Positions 26,691-35,371 of a stretch of 64,000 bases of DNA are shown here, one piece after another; position 1 is the stretch's first letter, and every line of letters starts with the position of its first letter. The notes beneath the pieces were generated by a model. The model was given only the letters and a program-made list of their open reading frames with translations. It did no database searches and was not told the origin of the DNA. Both the position numbers and the translations under genes were made by a program. This DNA comes from Actinoallomurus spadix (GTDB lineage: Bacteria; Actinomycetota; Actinomycetes; Streptosporangiales; Streptosporangiaceae): the NCBI RefSeq assembly GCF_024055725.1, contig NZ_JAMXMX010000017.1:62001-126000 (forward strand), given 5' to 3'.

Positions 26691-27494
26691 CTATTCCGGC
26701 TGGTCGAGGCTGGGGAGGGCCTCGTAGGCGGGCTTGAGGACGTCGGCGAGGTTCTTGCGGCGGACCTTGACCTTCGGTGGGTCGAGGAGGCGGAGCAGCA
26801 GGCCGGGCGGGACCGGGGGAGCGGGCGGGCGGTCGCGGACGACGGCGGGTGCCCAGAAGTCCTCCATCCGCTCCGCCAGCGGTGTCTCATCGATGGTCAG
26901 TGGGTCGACCTCGGCGGGTTCGAGGCGGCGCAGGCCGGCGAGGAGGTCGTCCTTCGTGCGGCCGTGCCAGGCGAGGATGAGGAACGGGTCGTCGTCGAAC
27001 GCCTCGGCGAGGAGATAGAGCACGGCGGCGGTGTGCTTACAGGGGTCGCCCCAGTCGGGGCAGCTGCACATCAGGTGCATGTCCGTCGACGCCCGGGGGA
27101 ACAGCGAGACGCCGAAGATGGCGAAGACATCCTCGATCTCCGGCGGCATCTCCCCGGCCAGCAACCGGGCCCGGAACACCGCCTGGGAGGCCAGGGCCTG
27201 CTCGATCGACTCCCAGACCGTGTCCTGGATCGGGTCGATGCCGATCGACACCTCGTACGGCTCGGGATCGGAGCCCTGGACGAGCGCGGTCACCTCGTAC
27301 GCGTCGATCCGCAGCTGCATCACCTGGCCCTTGCGGGCGTACGTGCGGCCCCGGGTGAGCCGGCTACGGTCGGCGAAGGACTCCAGGACGTCGATGAAGC
27401 GGCGGGACCACCACTGCTCGCCGATCGAGCCGCGCCCGCCCGACTTCGCCTTCAGGCCGCCCTCGACGGGCCGGGCCTTGCCGTACATCGGCAT
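26691..27494 (-). CDS. SWIM zinc-finger protein
   Basis: 267 aa from the ATG at 27494, whose A is shared with the stop of the SNF2 gene (TGATG), so expression is coupled. The SWIM motif CxCx(n)CxH appears as CSCPDWGDPCKHTAAVLYLL near residue 145. The N-terminus (GEQWWSRRFIDVLESF, RGRTYARKGQV) is typical of SWIM partners of bacterial SWI2/SNF2 proteins. SWIM domains bind DNA or proteins. It probably forms a complex with the helicase. Confidence 0.88.
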   Translation of the reverse strand: MPMYGKARPVEGGLKAKSGGRGSIGEQWWSRRFIDVLESFADRSRLTRGRTYARKGQVMQLRIDAYEVTALVQGSDPEPYEVSIGIDPIQDTVWESIEQALASQAVFRARLLAGEMPPEIEDVFAIFGVSLFPRASTDMHLMCSCPDWGDPCKHTAAVLYLLAEAFDDDPFLILAWHGRTKDDLLAGLRRLEPAEVDPLTIDETPLAERMEDFWAPAVVRDRPPAPPVPPGLLLRLLDPPKVKVRRKNLADVLKPAYEALPSLDQPE

Positions 27495-30493
27495 CAGTCG
27501 CTCACCGCCTCGGGGTCGAGCCGCATGATCTCGCGCAGGTCGGCGACGGACAGCTCGGTGAGCCAGCCCTCGCCGGTGCCGACGATGCGCTCGGCCAGGG
27601 ACTTCTTGCGCTCGATCATCTCGTCTACGCGCTCCTCGATCGTGCCGACGCAGATGAACTTGCGGACTTGGACGTTCTTGGTCTGCCCGATGCGGAACGC
27701 GCGGTCGGTCGCCTGATCCTCGACGGCGGGGTTCCACCAGCGGTCCACGTGGACGACGTGGTTGGCGGCGGTGAGGTTGAGTCCGGTGCCGGCCGCCTTC
27801 AGCGACAGCAGGAAGATCGCCGGGTCGGAGTCCTCCTGGAACCGGCGGATCAGCTCGTCACGCTGCCTCTTGGTGACGCCGCCGTGCAGCCACAGGACCG
27901 GGCGGTCCAGCGTGGTCTCCAGGTGCGGCCGCAGCATCGCGCCGAACTCGGCGTACTGGGTGAACACGAGCGCCTTCTCGCCCTGCTCGACGACCTCGGC
28001 GCAGATCTCCTCCAGGCGTTCGAGCTTGCCGGAGCGGCCGTGCAGGCGTGAGCCGTCCTTGAGCAGGTGGGCCGGGTGGTTGCAGACCTGTTTGAGCTTG
28101 GCCATGGTCGCCAGCACGAGGCCGCGCCGCTCCATGCCCTCGCTGTTGCTGATCTGGTCGAGCATGTCCTCGACGGTCGCCTGGTACAGCGACGCCTGCT
28201 CCTGCGTCAGGTTGCACCAGACCTTGATCTCCTGCTTGTCCGGCAGGTCGGAGATGATCGTCTTGTCGGTCTTCAGACGGCGCAGGATGAACGGGCCCGT
28301 CGCCCGGTGCAGTGCGGCGGCGGCCTCCTCGTCGCCGTGCGCCTCGATCGGCACCGCGAACCGCTCGCGGAAGTACTGGCGCGGCCCGAGCACGCCGGGG
28401 TTGGCGAACTCCATGATCGACCACAGCTCGGTCAGGTGGTTCTCCACCGGCGTGCCGGTGAGCGCGAGCCTGCTGCGCGCCGGGATGCTCCGGACGGCCC
28501 GCGCTTGCCGGGTGCCGCTGTTCTTCAGCGCCTGCGCCTCGTCGCAGACGACGCGATCCCACCCGATCGCGGCCAGCGCCTCGTGGTCCCGCGCGGCCGT
28601 GCCGTACGTCGTCAGCACCAGATCGGCCTCGGCCGCCGCCTTGACGAGGTCCTCGCCGCGCTGCCGCCCGCTGCCGTGGTGCACGTAGATCCGCAGCTTC
28701 GGCGTGAACCGCGCCGCCTCCCGCTGCCAGTTCCCGATCAGCGACATCGGCCCGATCAACAACGTCGGCCCGGTTTTTGTCCGATTTGCGAGCAGAGCAA
28801 GTGTCTGAGCGGTTTTGCCGAGTCCCATATCGTCCGCGAGGATTGCGCCGAGGCCGAGGCGGTCGAGGAAGGACAGCCAGGCGAGGCCGCGTTCCTGGTA
28901 GGGGCGGAGAGTGCCCTCGAAGTCGTCCGGGGTCGCGATCGGCTCCAGGCGGCGGTCGGCCTCGCCGGAGAACAGGTCACCGAGGGGGCCGTCGGCGTCG
29001 ACCTGGAGCAGCGGCAGCGCGTCGTCGCCCGCGTGGATAGCGGCGCGGACGGCCTGCGCGGCGGTCATCTCGCCGGTGCGGCGCTGCTGGAGGAAGTCGA
29101 GGGCGGAGGCGAGCTGCTTCTCGTCGAGCTCGACCCACTTCCCGCGCAGCCGTACGAGCGGGGCCTTGAGCCGGGCCAGCTCGGCCAGCTCCTCCTCGGT
29201 GATGTCCTCGCCCTCGATGGCCAGGTCCCAGCGGAAGTCGACCATGCTGTCGAGGCCGAAGCCGGAGGAGGTGGCGGCGCCGGATCCGTCGGTCGCGGTC
29301 TTGGCGCGGGTGGTGAGCTTCATGCCCAGCCGGGTCCGGCCCGCCCACTGCGGCAGCTGGACGCCGAATCCGGCGGCGGCCAGCAGTGGCGCGGCCTCGC
29401 GGAGGAACCGGAACGCGCCCTCGGCGTCGGTCGTGACGCTGGTGGGGGTGGCCACCCGCAGGGCCTGGGCGAGGTCCGGGTAGAGGCGCAGCGCCCGGCC
29501 CAGGCCGGTGAGGAGGGTCTCCTCGGCGTTCGGCACGGAGGTGACCTCGCCCGTCCAGAGGGCGGCGGCCGGGACGTACAGGCTGGGGTCGTCGGTGCCC
29601 TGCACGGCGAACTCGACCGTCCACGGCCCCTGCACGGCGACCTCCCCCTCGGGCGCCGGCGGCTCGACGAGGCGGAAGCAGACGCGGAGCGGGCCGGTCG
29701 AGCGGCGGGCCGCGGCGGCCCAGGCGTCCAGCTCGGCGGCGAGCGCGTCCGGGTCGTCGCCCGGCTCGCGGGACACACCCGGGTCGGGGCCGGTGAGCGC
29801 GGCCGCCCAGCGTTCGGCGAGCGGCAGCCGGTCGGGGACCCGCCCCGCCCGCTCGGGCAGCAGCGGGTGCGGGACGACGCCGCGGACGGCCGCGTCGACC
29901 AGGCCGGACAGCGCGTCCAGCAGCACGTCGGACGCGGGACGGTCCTCATCGGCGGCGCGGCAGGCGGGCGGCATGGCGGCGGCCAGCTCGCGGAACCGCG
30001 CGGCGTCGTCGCCGGTGATCACCGGACGCCACCGGGCCGTGAGATCACCGTCCTCGCGCACGAGGGCGGGCAGGACGCGGCCCCGGGCGGCGAGGTGGAC
30101 GGCCTCGTCGGCGACGTGCGAGAAGAACCGCAGGTCCGCGCCGCGTACGACGTCCTCGGCGTCGGTGGCCAGGTGCAGCAGCGTCATCGCGGCGAGGGGG
30201 TCCAGCACGAGCGCCGGGACCCGCCAGGGGCGCGGCTCGGGCCGCTCGGAGGTCGGCTCGCGCGCCAGCTCGGGGGAGGGGAACGGCCCGGTGGCGGAAC
30301 CGGGGAGGACCAGGGTCGGCTCGATCCTCGGGGCGCCGCGCGTCACGGCGGCGTAGGACGTGCCCTCGAAGTCGGGGGCGGCGAAAGGGTGCGGCTTCGG
30401 GGAGACGCGGATGCGCGTGGTGGCCGGGAGGGCGGAGTCCTCCGCCCACAGGCAGAGCGCGCCACCATGCCAGGTGGCGTGCGCGATGAGCAT
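27494..30493 (-). CDS. SNF2-family DNA-dependent ATPase/helicase
   Basis: 999 aa from the ATG at 30493, with GGGGGGCAGG just upstream; the open frame further upstream to 31291 runs antisense to the enoyl-CoA hydratase gene and is not coding. The N-terminal half (about 1-480) is the SNF2-associated region of bacterial HelZ-like proteins. The ATPase core has the Walker A motif DDMGLGKT, Walker B CDEAQALKN, and the C-terminal lobe AGTGLNLT and RAFRIGQT. It translocates on double-stranded DNA; the target process (repair, chromosome remodelling or defence) is not determined. Operon with the SWIM gene. Confidence 0.9.
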   Translation of the reverse strand: MLIAHATWHGGALCLWAEDSALPATTRIRVSPKPHPFAAPDFEGTSYAAVTRGAPRIEPTLVLPGSATGPFPSPELAREPTSERPEPRPWRVPALVLDPLAAMTLLHLATDAEDVVRGADLRFFSHVADEAVHLAARGRVLPALVREDGDLTARWRPVITGDDAARFRELAAAMPPACRAADEDRPASDVLLDALSGLVDAAVRGVVPHPLLPERAGRVPDRLPLAERWAAALTGPDPGVSREPGDDPDALAAELDAWAAAARRSTGPLRVCFRLVEPPAPEGEVAVQGPWTVEFAVQGTDDPSLYVPAAALWTGEVTSVPNAEETLLTGLGRALRLYPDLAQALRVATPTSVTTDAEGAFRFLREAAPLLAAAGFGVQLPQWAGRTRLGMKLTTRAKTATDGSGAATSSGFGLDSMVDFRWDLAIEGEDITEEELAELARLKAPLVRLRGKWVELDEKQLASALDFLQQRRTGEMTAAQAVRAAIHAGDDALPLLQVDADGPLGDLFSGEADRRLEPIATPDDFEGTLRPYQERGLAWLSFLDRLGLGAILADDMGLGKTAQTLALLANRTKTGPTLLIGPMSLIGNWQREAARFTPKLRIYVHHGSGRQRGEDLVKAAAEADLVLTTYGTAARDHEALAAIGWDRVVCDEAQALKNSGTRQARAVRSIPARSRLALTGTPVENHLTELWSIMEFANPGVLGPRQYFRERFAVPIEAHGDEEAAAALHRATGPFILRRLKTDKTIISDLPDKQEIKVWCNLTQEQASLYQATVEDMLDQISNSEGMERRGLVLATMAKLKQVCNHPAHLLKDGSRLHGRSGKLERLEEICAEVVEQGEKALVFTQYAEFGAMLRPHLETTLDRPVLWLHGGVTKRQRDELIRRFQEDSDPAIFLLSLKAAGTGLNLTAANHVVHVDRWWNPAVEDQATDRAFRIGQTKNVQVRKFICVGTIEERVDEMIERKKSLAERIVGTGEGWLTELSVADLREIMRLDPEAVSD

Positions 30494-30604
30494 GATCGCC
30501 TGCCCCCCGTGACGGCGCTGCGGACCAGGTGAAGCTATCAAACGGGGCCGACACCACCGTTCGTTACGCTCGCGACGCAGCGCAGTCGATGAGGGAGGTG
30601 CCCC

Positions 30605-31384
30605 ATGGGGGAGTTCGTACGCGTGGAGGTGGCTGAGGCCGTCGCCACCATCCGGCTGGACCGGCCGAAGGTGAACGCCCTGAACACCCAGGTCGTCGCC
30701 GAGCTGGGCGAGGCGGCGCGGGCCGTGGACGCCGATCCGGACGTCCGGGCGGTCGTGCTGTACGGCGGTGAGCGGGTGTTCGTGGCCGGGGCGGACATCA
30801 AGGAGATGGCCGAGCTGCCGTACGCGCGGGCGACCGGGCACGCCCGGGCCCTGCAGGAGGCGCTGAACGCGGTCGCGCGGATCGGTAAGCCGGTCGTCGC
30901 CGCGATCACCGGGTACGCCCTCGGCGGTGGCCTGGAGCTCGCGCTGTGCGCCGACTTCCGCGTGGCCGGGGAGTCGGCGAAGGTCGGCCAGCCGGAGATC
31001 CAGCTCGGCGTCATCCCCGGCGCCGGCGGCACCCAGCGGCTGCCCCGGCTGATCGGCCCGTCCCGTGCCAAGGACCTGATCTTCACGGGGCGGCACGTCG
31101 GCGCCGAGGAGGCCCTGGCGATCGGGCTGGTCGACCGGGTCGTGCCGGACGACCAGGTGTACGCCGCCGCGACGGAGCTGGTCGCGCGGTACGCGGGCGG
31201 TCCGGCGGTCGCGCTGCGCGCCGCGAAGGAGGCCATCGACGCGGGCCTGGAGACCGACCTGGCCACCGGTCTGGAGATCGAGCGGCTGCACTTCGCCGGC
31301 CTGTTCGCCACCGAGGACCAGAAGAACGGCATGCGCAGCTTCGTCGAGGAGGGCCCCGGCAAGGCGCGGTTCACCGGCCGCTGA
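30605..31384 (+). CDS. Enoyl-CoA hydratase/isomerase (crotonase family)
   Basis: 259 aa, the standard crotonase length. The oxyanion-hole region is FVAGADIKEM, and the catalytic glutamates are E111 (GGGLELALCADFR) and E131 (GQPEIQLGVIPG), both present, so hydratase activity is expected. It hydrates trans-2-enoyl-CoA in beta-oxidation. GGGAGG precedes the ATG. Divergent from the SNF2 gene. The etf genes 11 kb downstream serve the same pathway but are not linked to it. Confidence 0.92.
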   Translation: MGEFVRVEVAEAVATIRLDRPKVNALNTQVVAELGEAARAVDADPDVRAVVLYGGERVFVAGADIKEMAELPYARATGHARALQEALNAVARIGKPVVAAITGYALGGGLELALCADFRVAGESAKVGQPEIQLGVIPGAGGTQRLPRLIGPSRAKDLIFTGRHVGAEEALAIGLVDRVVPDDQVYAAATELVARYAGGPAVALRAAKEAIDAGLETDLATGLEIERLHFAGLFATEDQKNGMRSFVEEGPGKARFTGR

Positions 31385-31466
31385 CCGGAGGGAACCCGGC
31401 GTCCGCGCCGGACGTCACAGGACCAGGTCGGAGTGTCCGGCCGGACGCCAGGGGAGAGGGGACGGG

Positions 31467-32342
31467 GTGCCGAACGAAGCGCTGCCGCCCGTGGCACAGG
31501 CGCGGCTCGGTCAGGCCCGGCAGGGCGGCACCTGGACCTCCGGCCTGAGCGTGGAGGAGTTCGCGGCGCTGCGGTCCGTCGGGTTCGAGCCGGTCGGCCA
31601 GGTGATGGGCAGCACGGTCTACAACCTGGGGCTGTTCTACCGGTCCTCGGCGAACTGCGGGTACGTGCCCGCCTTCTTCGGCGGCGGGGCCACGACGACG
31701 GTTACGTCGAGCGGGCCTGCGTGGAAGGGCGGCTTCGGCGCCTACATCGACACGCTCTACCGTGCGCGGCGCACAGCCATGGACCGGATGGCGGCCGAGT
31801 GCGCCGCCCTGGGCGGCGACGGCGTCGTGGCCGTCGACCTGACGATCGCGCCGTTTCAGGGGGCGGCGCACCATCTGGAGTTCCAGGCGATCGGCACGGC
31901 CGTGCGCGCCGCCGGGCCGGTCCGGCCGGGCCGGGTCTTCCTGTCCCATGTCGGCGGGCAGGAGTTCGCGAAGCTGATCGAGACCGGCTGGGTGCCGGTC
32001 GACCTCGCGATCGGCGCCTCCGTCGGCATCCGTCACGACGACTGGCGGACGAACCGGTCGGCCCGCAGGTTCGCGCCCGCACAGGAGATCGACGGCTGGA
32101 CCGAGCTGCTGGCGGTCACCCGGCACGACGCCCGGACGCGCCTGCACGCCGACGCGAGGCGTACCGGCGCGGACGGCGTCGTCGTCTCCGACATCGACCT
32201 GCGCGTCGAGGAGCGCCCCTGCTCCGCCTCCAGTCAGCAGCACGACCACATCGTGGAGACCACGATCCTCGGCACCGCGATCGCCGAGTTCCGTGTCCCG
32301 CATCGCCCGATCCGCCCGTTGACGATCATGAGGTTGACGTAG
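31467..32342 (+). CDS. Tandem YbjQ-like (heavy-metal-binding-domain type) protein
   Basis: 291 aa containing two diverged copies of a YbjQ-like domain. The first (about 25-145) follows EFAALRSVGFEPVGQVMGST, AMDRMAAECAALGGDGVVAV and EFQAIGTAV; the second is about 155-285. YbjQ folds are pentamer-forming in other bacteria and were named for putative metal binding; function is not established. The gap to the next gene is zero (TAG then ATG), so it is in an operon with 32343 and 33166. GTG start. Confidence 0.7.
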   Translation: MPNEALPPVAQARLGQARQGGTWTSGLSVEEFAALRSVGFEPVGQVMGSTVYNLGLFYRSSANCGYVPAFFGGGATTTVTSSGPAWKGGFGAYIDTLYRARRTAMDRMAAECAALGGDGVVAVDLTIAPFQGAAHHLEFQAIGTAVRAAGPVRPGRVFLSHVGGQEFAKLIETGWVPVDLAIGASVGIRHDDWRTNRSARRFAPAQEIDGWTELLAVTRHDARTRLHADARRTGADGVVVSDIDLRVEERPCSASSQQHDHIVETTILGTAIAEFRVPHRPIRPLTIMRLT

Positions 32343-33158
32343 ATGACCGATCCTGTCGCCCAGGGAGTCCCCGCCGACGCGATGACCCGCCTCGCGGGGC
32401 TGCGCCCGGGCGCGCCCGGGGGGCTGTTCACCAGCGACCTGTCCGTGAACGAGTTCCTGCTGGTCCGGGAGGCCGGGTTCCGTCCGCTGGGGCTGGTGCT
32501 GGGCAGCTCGATCTACCACGTCGGCATCCAGGTCGGCCGGTGGAGCAAAAATATGGAGCTGGATCAGCTCTCCGGCGCGATGTACCACGCGCGGGAGCTG
32601 GCGATGACCCGCATGGAGGCCGAGGCGGACCAGCTCGGCGCGGACGGCATCGTCGGTGTGCGGCTGCGCGTGGAGTTCCGTGACTTCGGCAGCGACATCG
32701 CCGAGTTCATCGCCATCGGCACGGCGGTCAAGGCCGACGACACGTCCCAGAACTGGCGGAACAACAAGAACCAGCCGTTCACCTCGGACCTGAACGGCCA
32801 GGACTTCTGGACGCTGATCCAGGCGGGGTACGCGCCGCTGGGCATGGTGATGGGCACGTGCGTGTACCACGTCGCGCACCGCCGGCTCGGTGCGGTGCTC
32901 GGCAGCCTGGGGCAGAACGTCGAGATCCCGGAGTTCACCCAGGCGCTGTACGACGCGCGGGAGCTGGCGATGACCCGGATGCAGGCGGAGGCGCAGGCCC
33001 TGCACGCAGAGGGGATCGTCGGCGTCTATCTCGACCAGTTCCACCACCAGTGGGGCGGCCACACGATGGAGTTCTTCGCGATCGGGACGGCGGTCCGGCC
33101 GCTGCGGGCCGATCACGTCATCGCCAAGCCGCAGATGGTGCTCGGGCTGGACCGCTGA
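32343..33158 (+). CDS. Second tandem YbjQ-like protein
   Basis: 271 aa, paralogous to the preceding gene product. Two repeats: about 30-130 (EFLLVREAGFRPLGLVLGSS, AMTRMEAEADQLGADGIVGV, EFIAIGTAV) and about 150-255 (FWTLIQAGYAPLGMVMGTC, AMTRMQAEAQALHAEGIVGV, EFFAIGTAV). The repeats here are closer to each other than in the first protein. No signal peptide or membrane segment. Role unknown; adjacency suggests a hetero-oligomer with the upstream product. Confidence 0.7.
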   Translation: MTDPVAQGVPADAMTRLAGLRPGAPGGLFTSDLSVNEFLLVREAGFRPLGLVLGSSIYHVGIQVGRWSKNMELDQLSGAMYHARELAMTRMEAEADQLGADGIVGVRLRVEFRDFGSDIAEFIAIGTAVKADDTSQNWRNNKNQPFTSDLNGQDFWTLIQAGYAPLGMVMGTCVYHVAHRRLGAVLGSLGQNVEIPEFTQALYDARELAMTRMQAEAQALHAEGIVGVYLDQFHHQWGGHTMEFFAIGTAVRPLRADHVIAKPQMVLGLDR

Positions 33159-33165
33159 TTCACTG

Positions 33166-33564
33166 ATGGCCATGGACTTCGACATGGTGGCCGCCGCGCT
33201 GCGCCGTGACACCGCCGACCTCGGGACGTACGCCCGCGTGCTGACCGGCACGCTCGCCGACGCGCTGCCGCCCGGCTGCGTGACCGTCGAGCACGAGCGG
33301 AGCCTGGGGGACCGGCTGCGCGGCCGCGACGGGCGGCCCCACCGGATCGTCGTCCGGCTCGGCGAGCGCACGCTGTCCCTGACGGCCGGGCACGGCGGCC
33401 GTCCGGTAGGGGAGATCCACCACGAGGTGCGCGGCGTCGTGCTGTCCCGCGACCAAGTGACGCTCGACGTGTGGGTGCACACGCTGACCGAGGAGCTCAT
33501 GGCCCAGGCCGAGGCGGACGCCCGCGCCGCCGAGGCGCTGCGCCGCCTGGTCGCCGGCGGCTGA
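33166..33564 (+). CDS. Small conserved partner of the YbjQ-like pair
   Basis: 132 aa, no domain recognised. An N-terminal helical part is followed by a beta-rich middle (HRIVVRLGERTLSLTAG, VGEIHHEVRGVVLSRDQVT) and a helical C-terminus. It starts 7 bp after the second YbjQ-like gene and is probably the last gene of the three-gene unit. Function unknown. Confidence 0.6.
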   Translation: MAMDFDMVAAALRRDTADLGTYARVLTGTLADALPPGCVTVEHERSLGDRLRGRDGRPHRIVVRLGERTLSLTAGHGGRPVGEIHHEVRGVVLSRDQVTLDVWVHTLTEELMAQAEADARAAEALRRLVAGG

Positions 33565-33619
33565 CCGGCCGGAGCCCGCGAGGTACGGTCGAGGCGCCGT
33601 CTCGTGGAGGGAGTCGTCA

Positions 33620-34462
33620 GTGCGGGTGTTCGTCTCGGTCGACATGGAGGGCGTGTCCGGGCTCACCGATCCGGATGAGATGCGGGCGGGCGGGCGCGGC
33701 TACGAGCGCGGCTGCGAGCTGATGACCGCGGACGCGAACGCCGCGGTGGCCGGGGCGTTCGACGCCGGGGCCGATGAGGTGGTCGTCACGGACGCGCACG
33801 GCAGCACGAAGAACATCCGCGCCGACCTCATCGACGAGCGGTGCACGCTGATCCGCGGGCCGTACCGCCCGCTGCGCATGGGACAGGGGCTCGACACCGC
33901 GCACGACGCGGCGATGTTCGTGGGCTACCACGCCCGCGCGGGCGTGCCGCACGGCGTGCTCAACCACACGTGGATGGGCTATGAGATCCAGAACCTCTAC
34001 CTGAACGGTGAGGTCTGCGGGGAGATCCGGCTGATCGCCGCGCTGGCCGGGTCGATGGGCGTACCGGTCGCGCTCGTGGCGGGCGACGAGGCGGCGTGCG
34101 CGGAGGCCCGCGAGGTGCTCGGCGACGTCGAGACGGTGGCGGTGAAGAAGGGCATCGACCGGTACTCCGCGCAGCTCCTGCCGCCCGCCCGCGCGCAGAC
34201 CCTGATCCGGGAGGCGGCCGGCCGCGCCCTGCGGGACCTGGACCGCCGCCGCCCGTACACGGTGCCGTCCCCGTACACGCTGGGCATCGACTGGGCGTCC
34301 ACGGCGATGGCGGAGTCGTGCGCCATGATCCCGGGCATCAAGCGGCTCGGGCCCCGGTCGGTGGAGTTCACCACCGACGACTACGCCGAGATCGTCGGGG
34401 TGCTGGGCATCATGGCCTCGATCGGCGGCAGCGTCGGCTGCACCGGGCAGCACTACGGCTGA
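33620..34462 (+). CDS. M55 family D-aminopeptidase (DppA-like)
   Basis: 280 aa. The zinc ligands of DppA align: D8 and E10 (SVDMEG), H60 (TDAHGS), H104 (GYHAR) and about E131; H115 (NHTWMG) matches the proposed nucleophile. DppA forms a decamer that cleaves D-Ala-containing dipeptides, so the likely role is recycling of peptidoglycan-derived D-amino-acid peptides. GTG start with GGAGGG upstream. It sits just before the kinase array, and a wall-signal connection is conceivable but unproven. Confidence 0.9.
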   Translation: MRVFVSVDMEGVSGLTDPDEMRAGGRGYERGCELMTADANAAVAGAFDAGADEVVVTDAHGSTKNIRADLIDERCTLIRGPYRPLRMGQGLDTAHDAAMFVGYHARAGVPHGVLNHTWMGYEIQNLYLNGEVCGEIRLIAALAGSMGVPVALVAGDEAACAEAREVLGDVETVAVKKGIDRYSAQLLPPARAQTLIREAAGRALRDLDRRRPYTVPSPYTLGIDWASTAMAESCAMIPGIKRLGPRSVEFTTDDYAEIVGVLGIMASIGGSVGCTGQHYG

Positions 34463-34505
34463 CGGTATCCGGAACCTCCGGACCGGATTCCGCGTCAAAC
34501 CGGGC

Positions 34506-35315
34506 ATGAACGCGACGGGAGTTGCGCCGCTGGGCTCGTACGAACTGCTGGAGCGGGTCGGCGAGGGGGCCACGTCCGTGGTGTACCGCGCCACGGACCC
34601 GTTCGGGCGGACGGTCGCGGTGAAGGAGCCGCGGCGGGAGTTCGCGCACGACCCGGCCGTGCGCCGTCGCCTGGCGCGTGAGGCCCGGACGATGGCGCGG
34701 GTGCGCAGCCCGTACGTCGCCGAGGTGTTCGACGCCTGCCTGGACGGCGACCGCCCCCATCTCGTCACCGAGTTCGTCCCCGGAGTGCCGCTGCGCGACC
34801 TGGTGACGACCTACGGGCCGCTGTGGGAGGAGGCGCTGTACGGCTTCGCGGAGCGGTTCGCGCGGGGCCTGGCGGCGGTGCACGGGGCCGGGGTGCTGCA
34901 CCGGGACCTCAAGCCCGGCAACGTCATGGTGCTCGGCGGCATCCCTAAGATCATCGATTTCGGCATCGCGCGGGAGGCGGGGACCGAGGAGGTCACCCAG
35001 CCGGGCGTGCTGACCGGCACGCCGGGCTACGTCGCGCCCGAGCTGATCGACGGCGGGCCCTGCGGCGAGGCGTCCGATGTCTTCTCGTGGGCCGCGACGG
35101 TCGCGTTCGCGGCGACGGGCCGCCCGCCGTTCGGGGCGGGGTCGCTGCACGGCATCTGCTTCCGGGTGCTGCGCGGGGCCGCCGACCTGGACGGCGTGCC
35201 CGAGCCGCTGCTGCCGCTGCTGCGCCGTGCCCTGTCCCGCGACCCGGCCGAACGCCCGGCCGCGGCCTGGCTGACGGGCCGCCTGGCCGAGCGGCGGCCG
35301 GTCCCCGCGTGGTGA
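34506..35315 (+). CDS. Ser/Thr protein kinase 1 of array, soluble
   Basis: 269 aa, only a kinase domain. The glycine loop is GEGATSVVY, then K40 (VAVK), catalytic D134 (LHRDLKPGN) and D151 (DFG), and GTPGYVAPE as P+1 loop; all key residues are present. It lacks the linker and membrane part seen in the three following kinases. The sequence around RSPYVAEVFDA and VTEFVPGVPL is closely shared with them, so the set arose by tandem duplication. Confidence 0.9.
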   Translation: MNATGVAPLGSYELLERVGEGATSVVYRATDPFGRTVAVKEPRREFAHDPAVRRRLAREARTMARVRSPYVAEVFDACLDGDRPHLVTEFVPGVPLRDLVTTYGPLWEEALYGFAERFARGLAAVHGAGVLHRDLKPGNVMVLGGIPKIIDFGIAREAGTEEVTQPGVLTGTPGYVAPELIDGGPCGEASDVFSWAATVAFAATGRPPFGAGSLHGICFRVLRGAADLDGVPEPLLPLLRRALSRDPAERPAAAWLTGRLAERRPVPAW

Positions 35316-35371
35316 CCGGTTCGGCCGGGAAGGCCGTGAGGGGACACATGCCCGGGTATCGTGACGCATCT

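Noticed and set aside
26682-26691. GTTCGAGTCC, like a tRNA T-loop
   Set aside because: Flanking bases do not pair as a T-stem and no cloverleaf can be drawn; at most an old attachment-site trace, not supported.
30494-31291. N-terminal extension of the SNF2 gene to 1265 codons
   Set aside because: It overlaps the enoyl-CoA hydratase gene antisense; MLIAHATWHGG at 30493 is a normal start.
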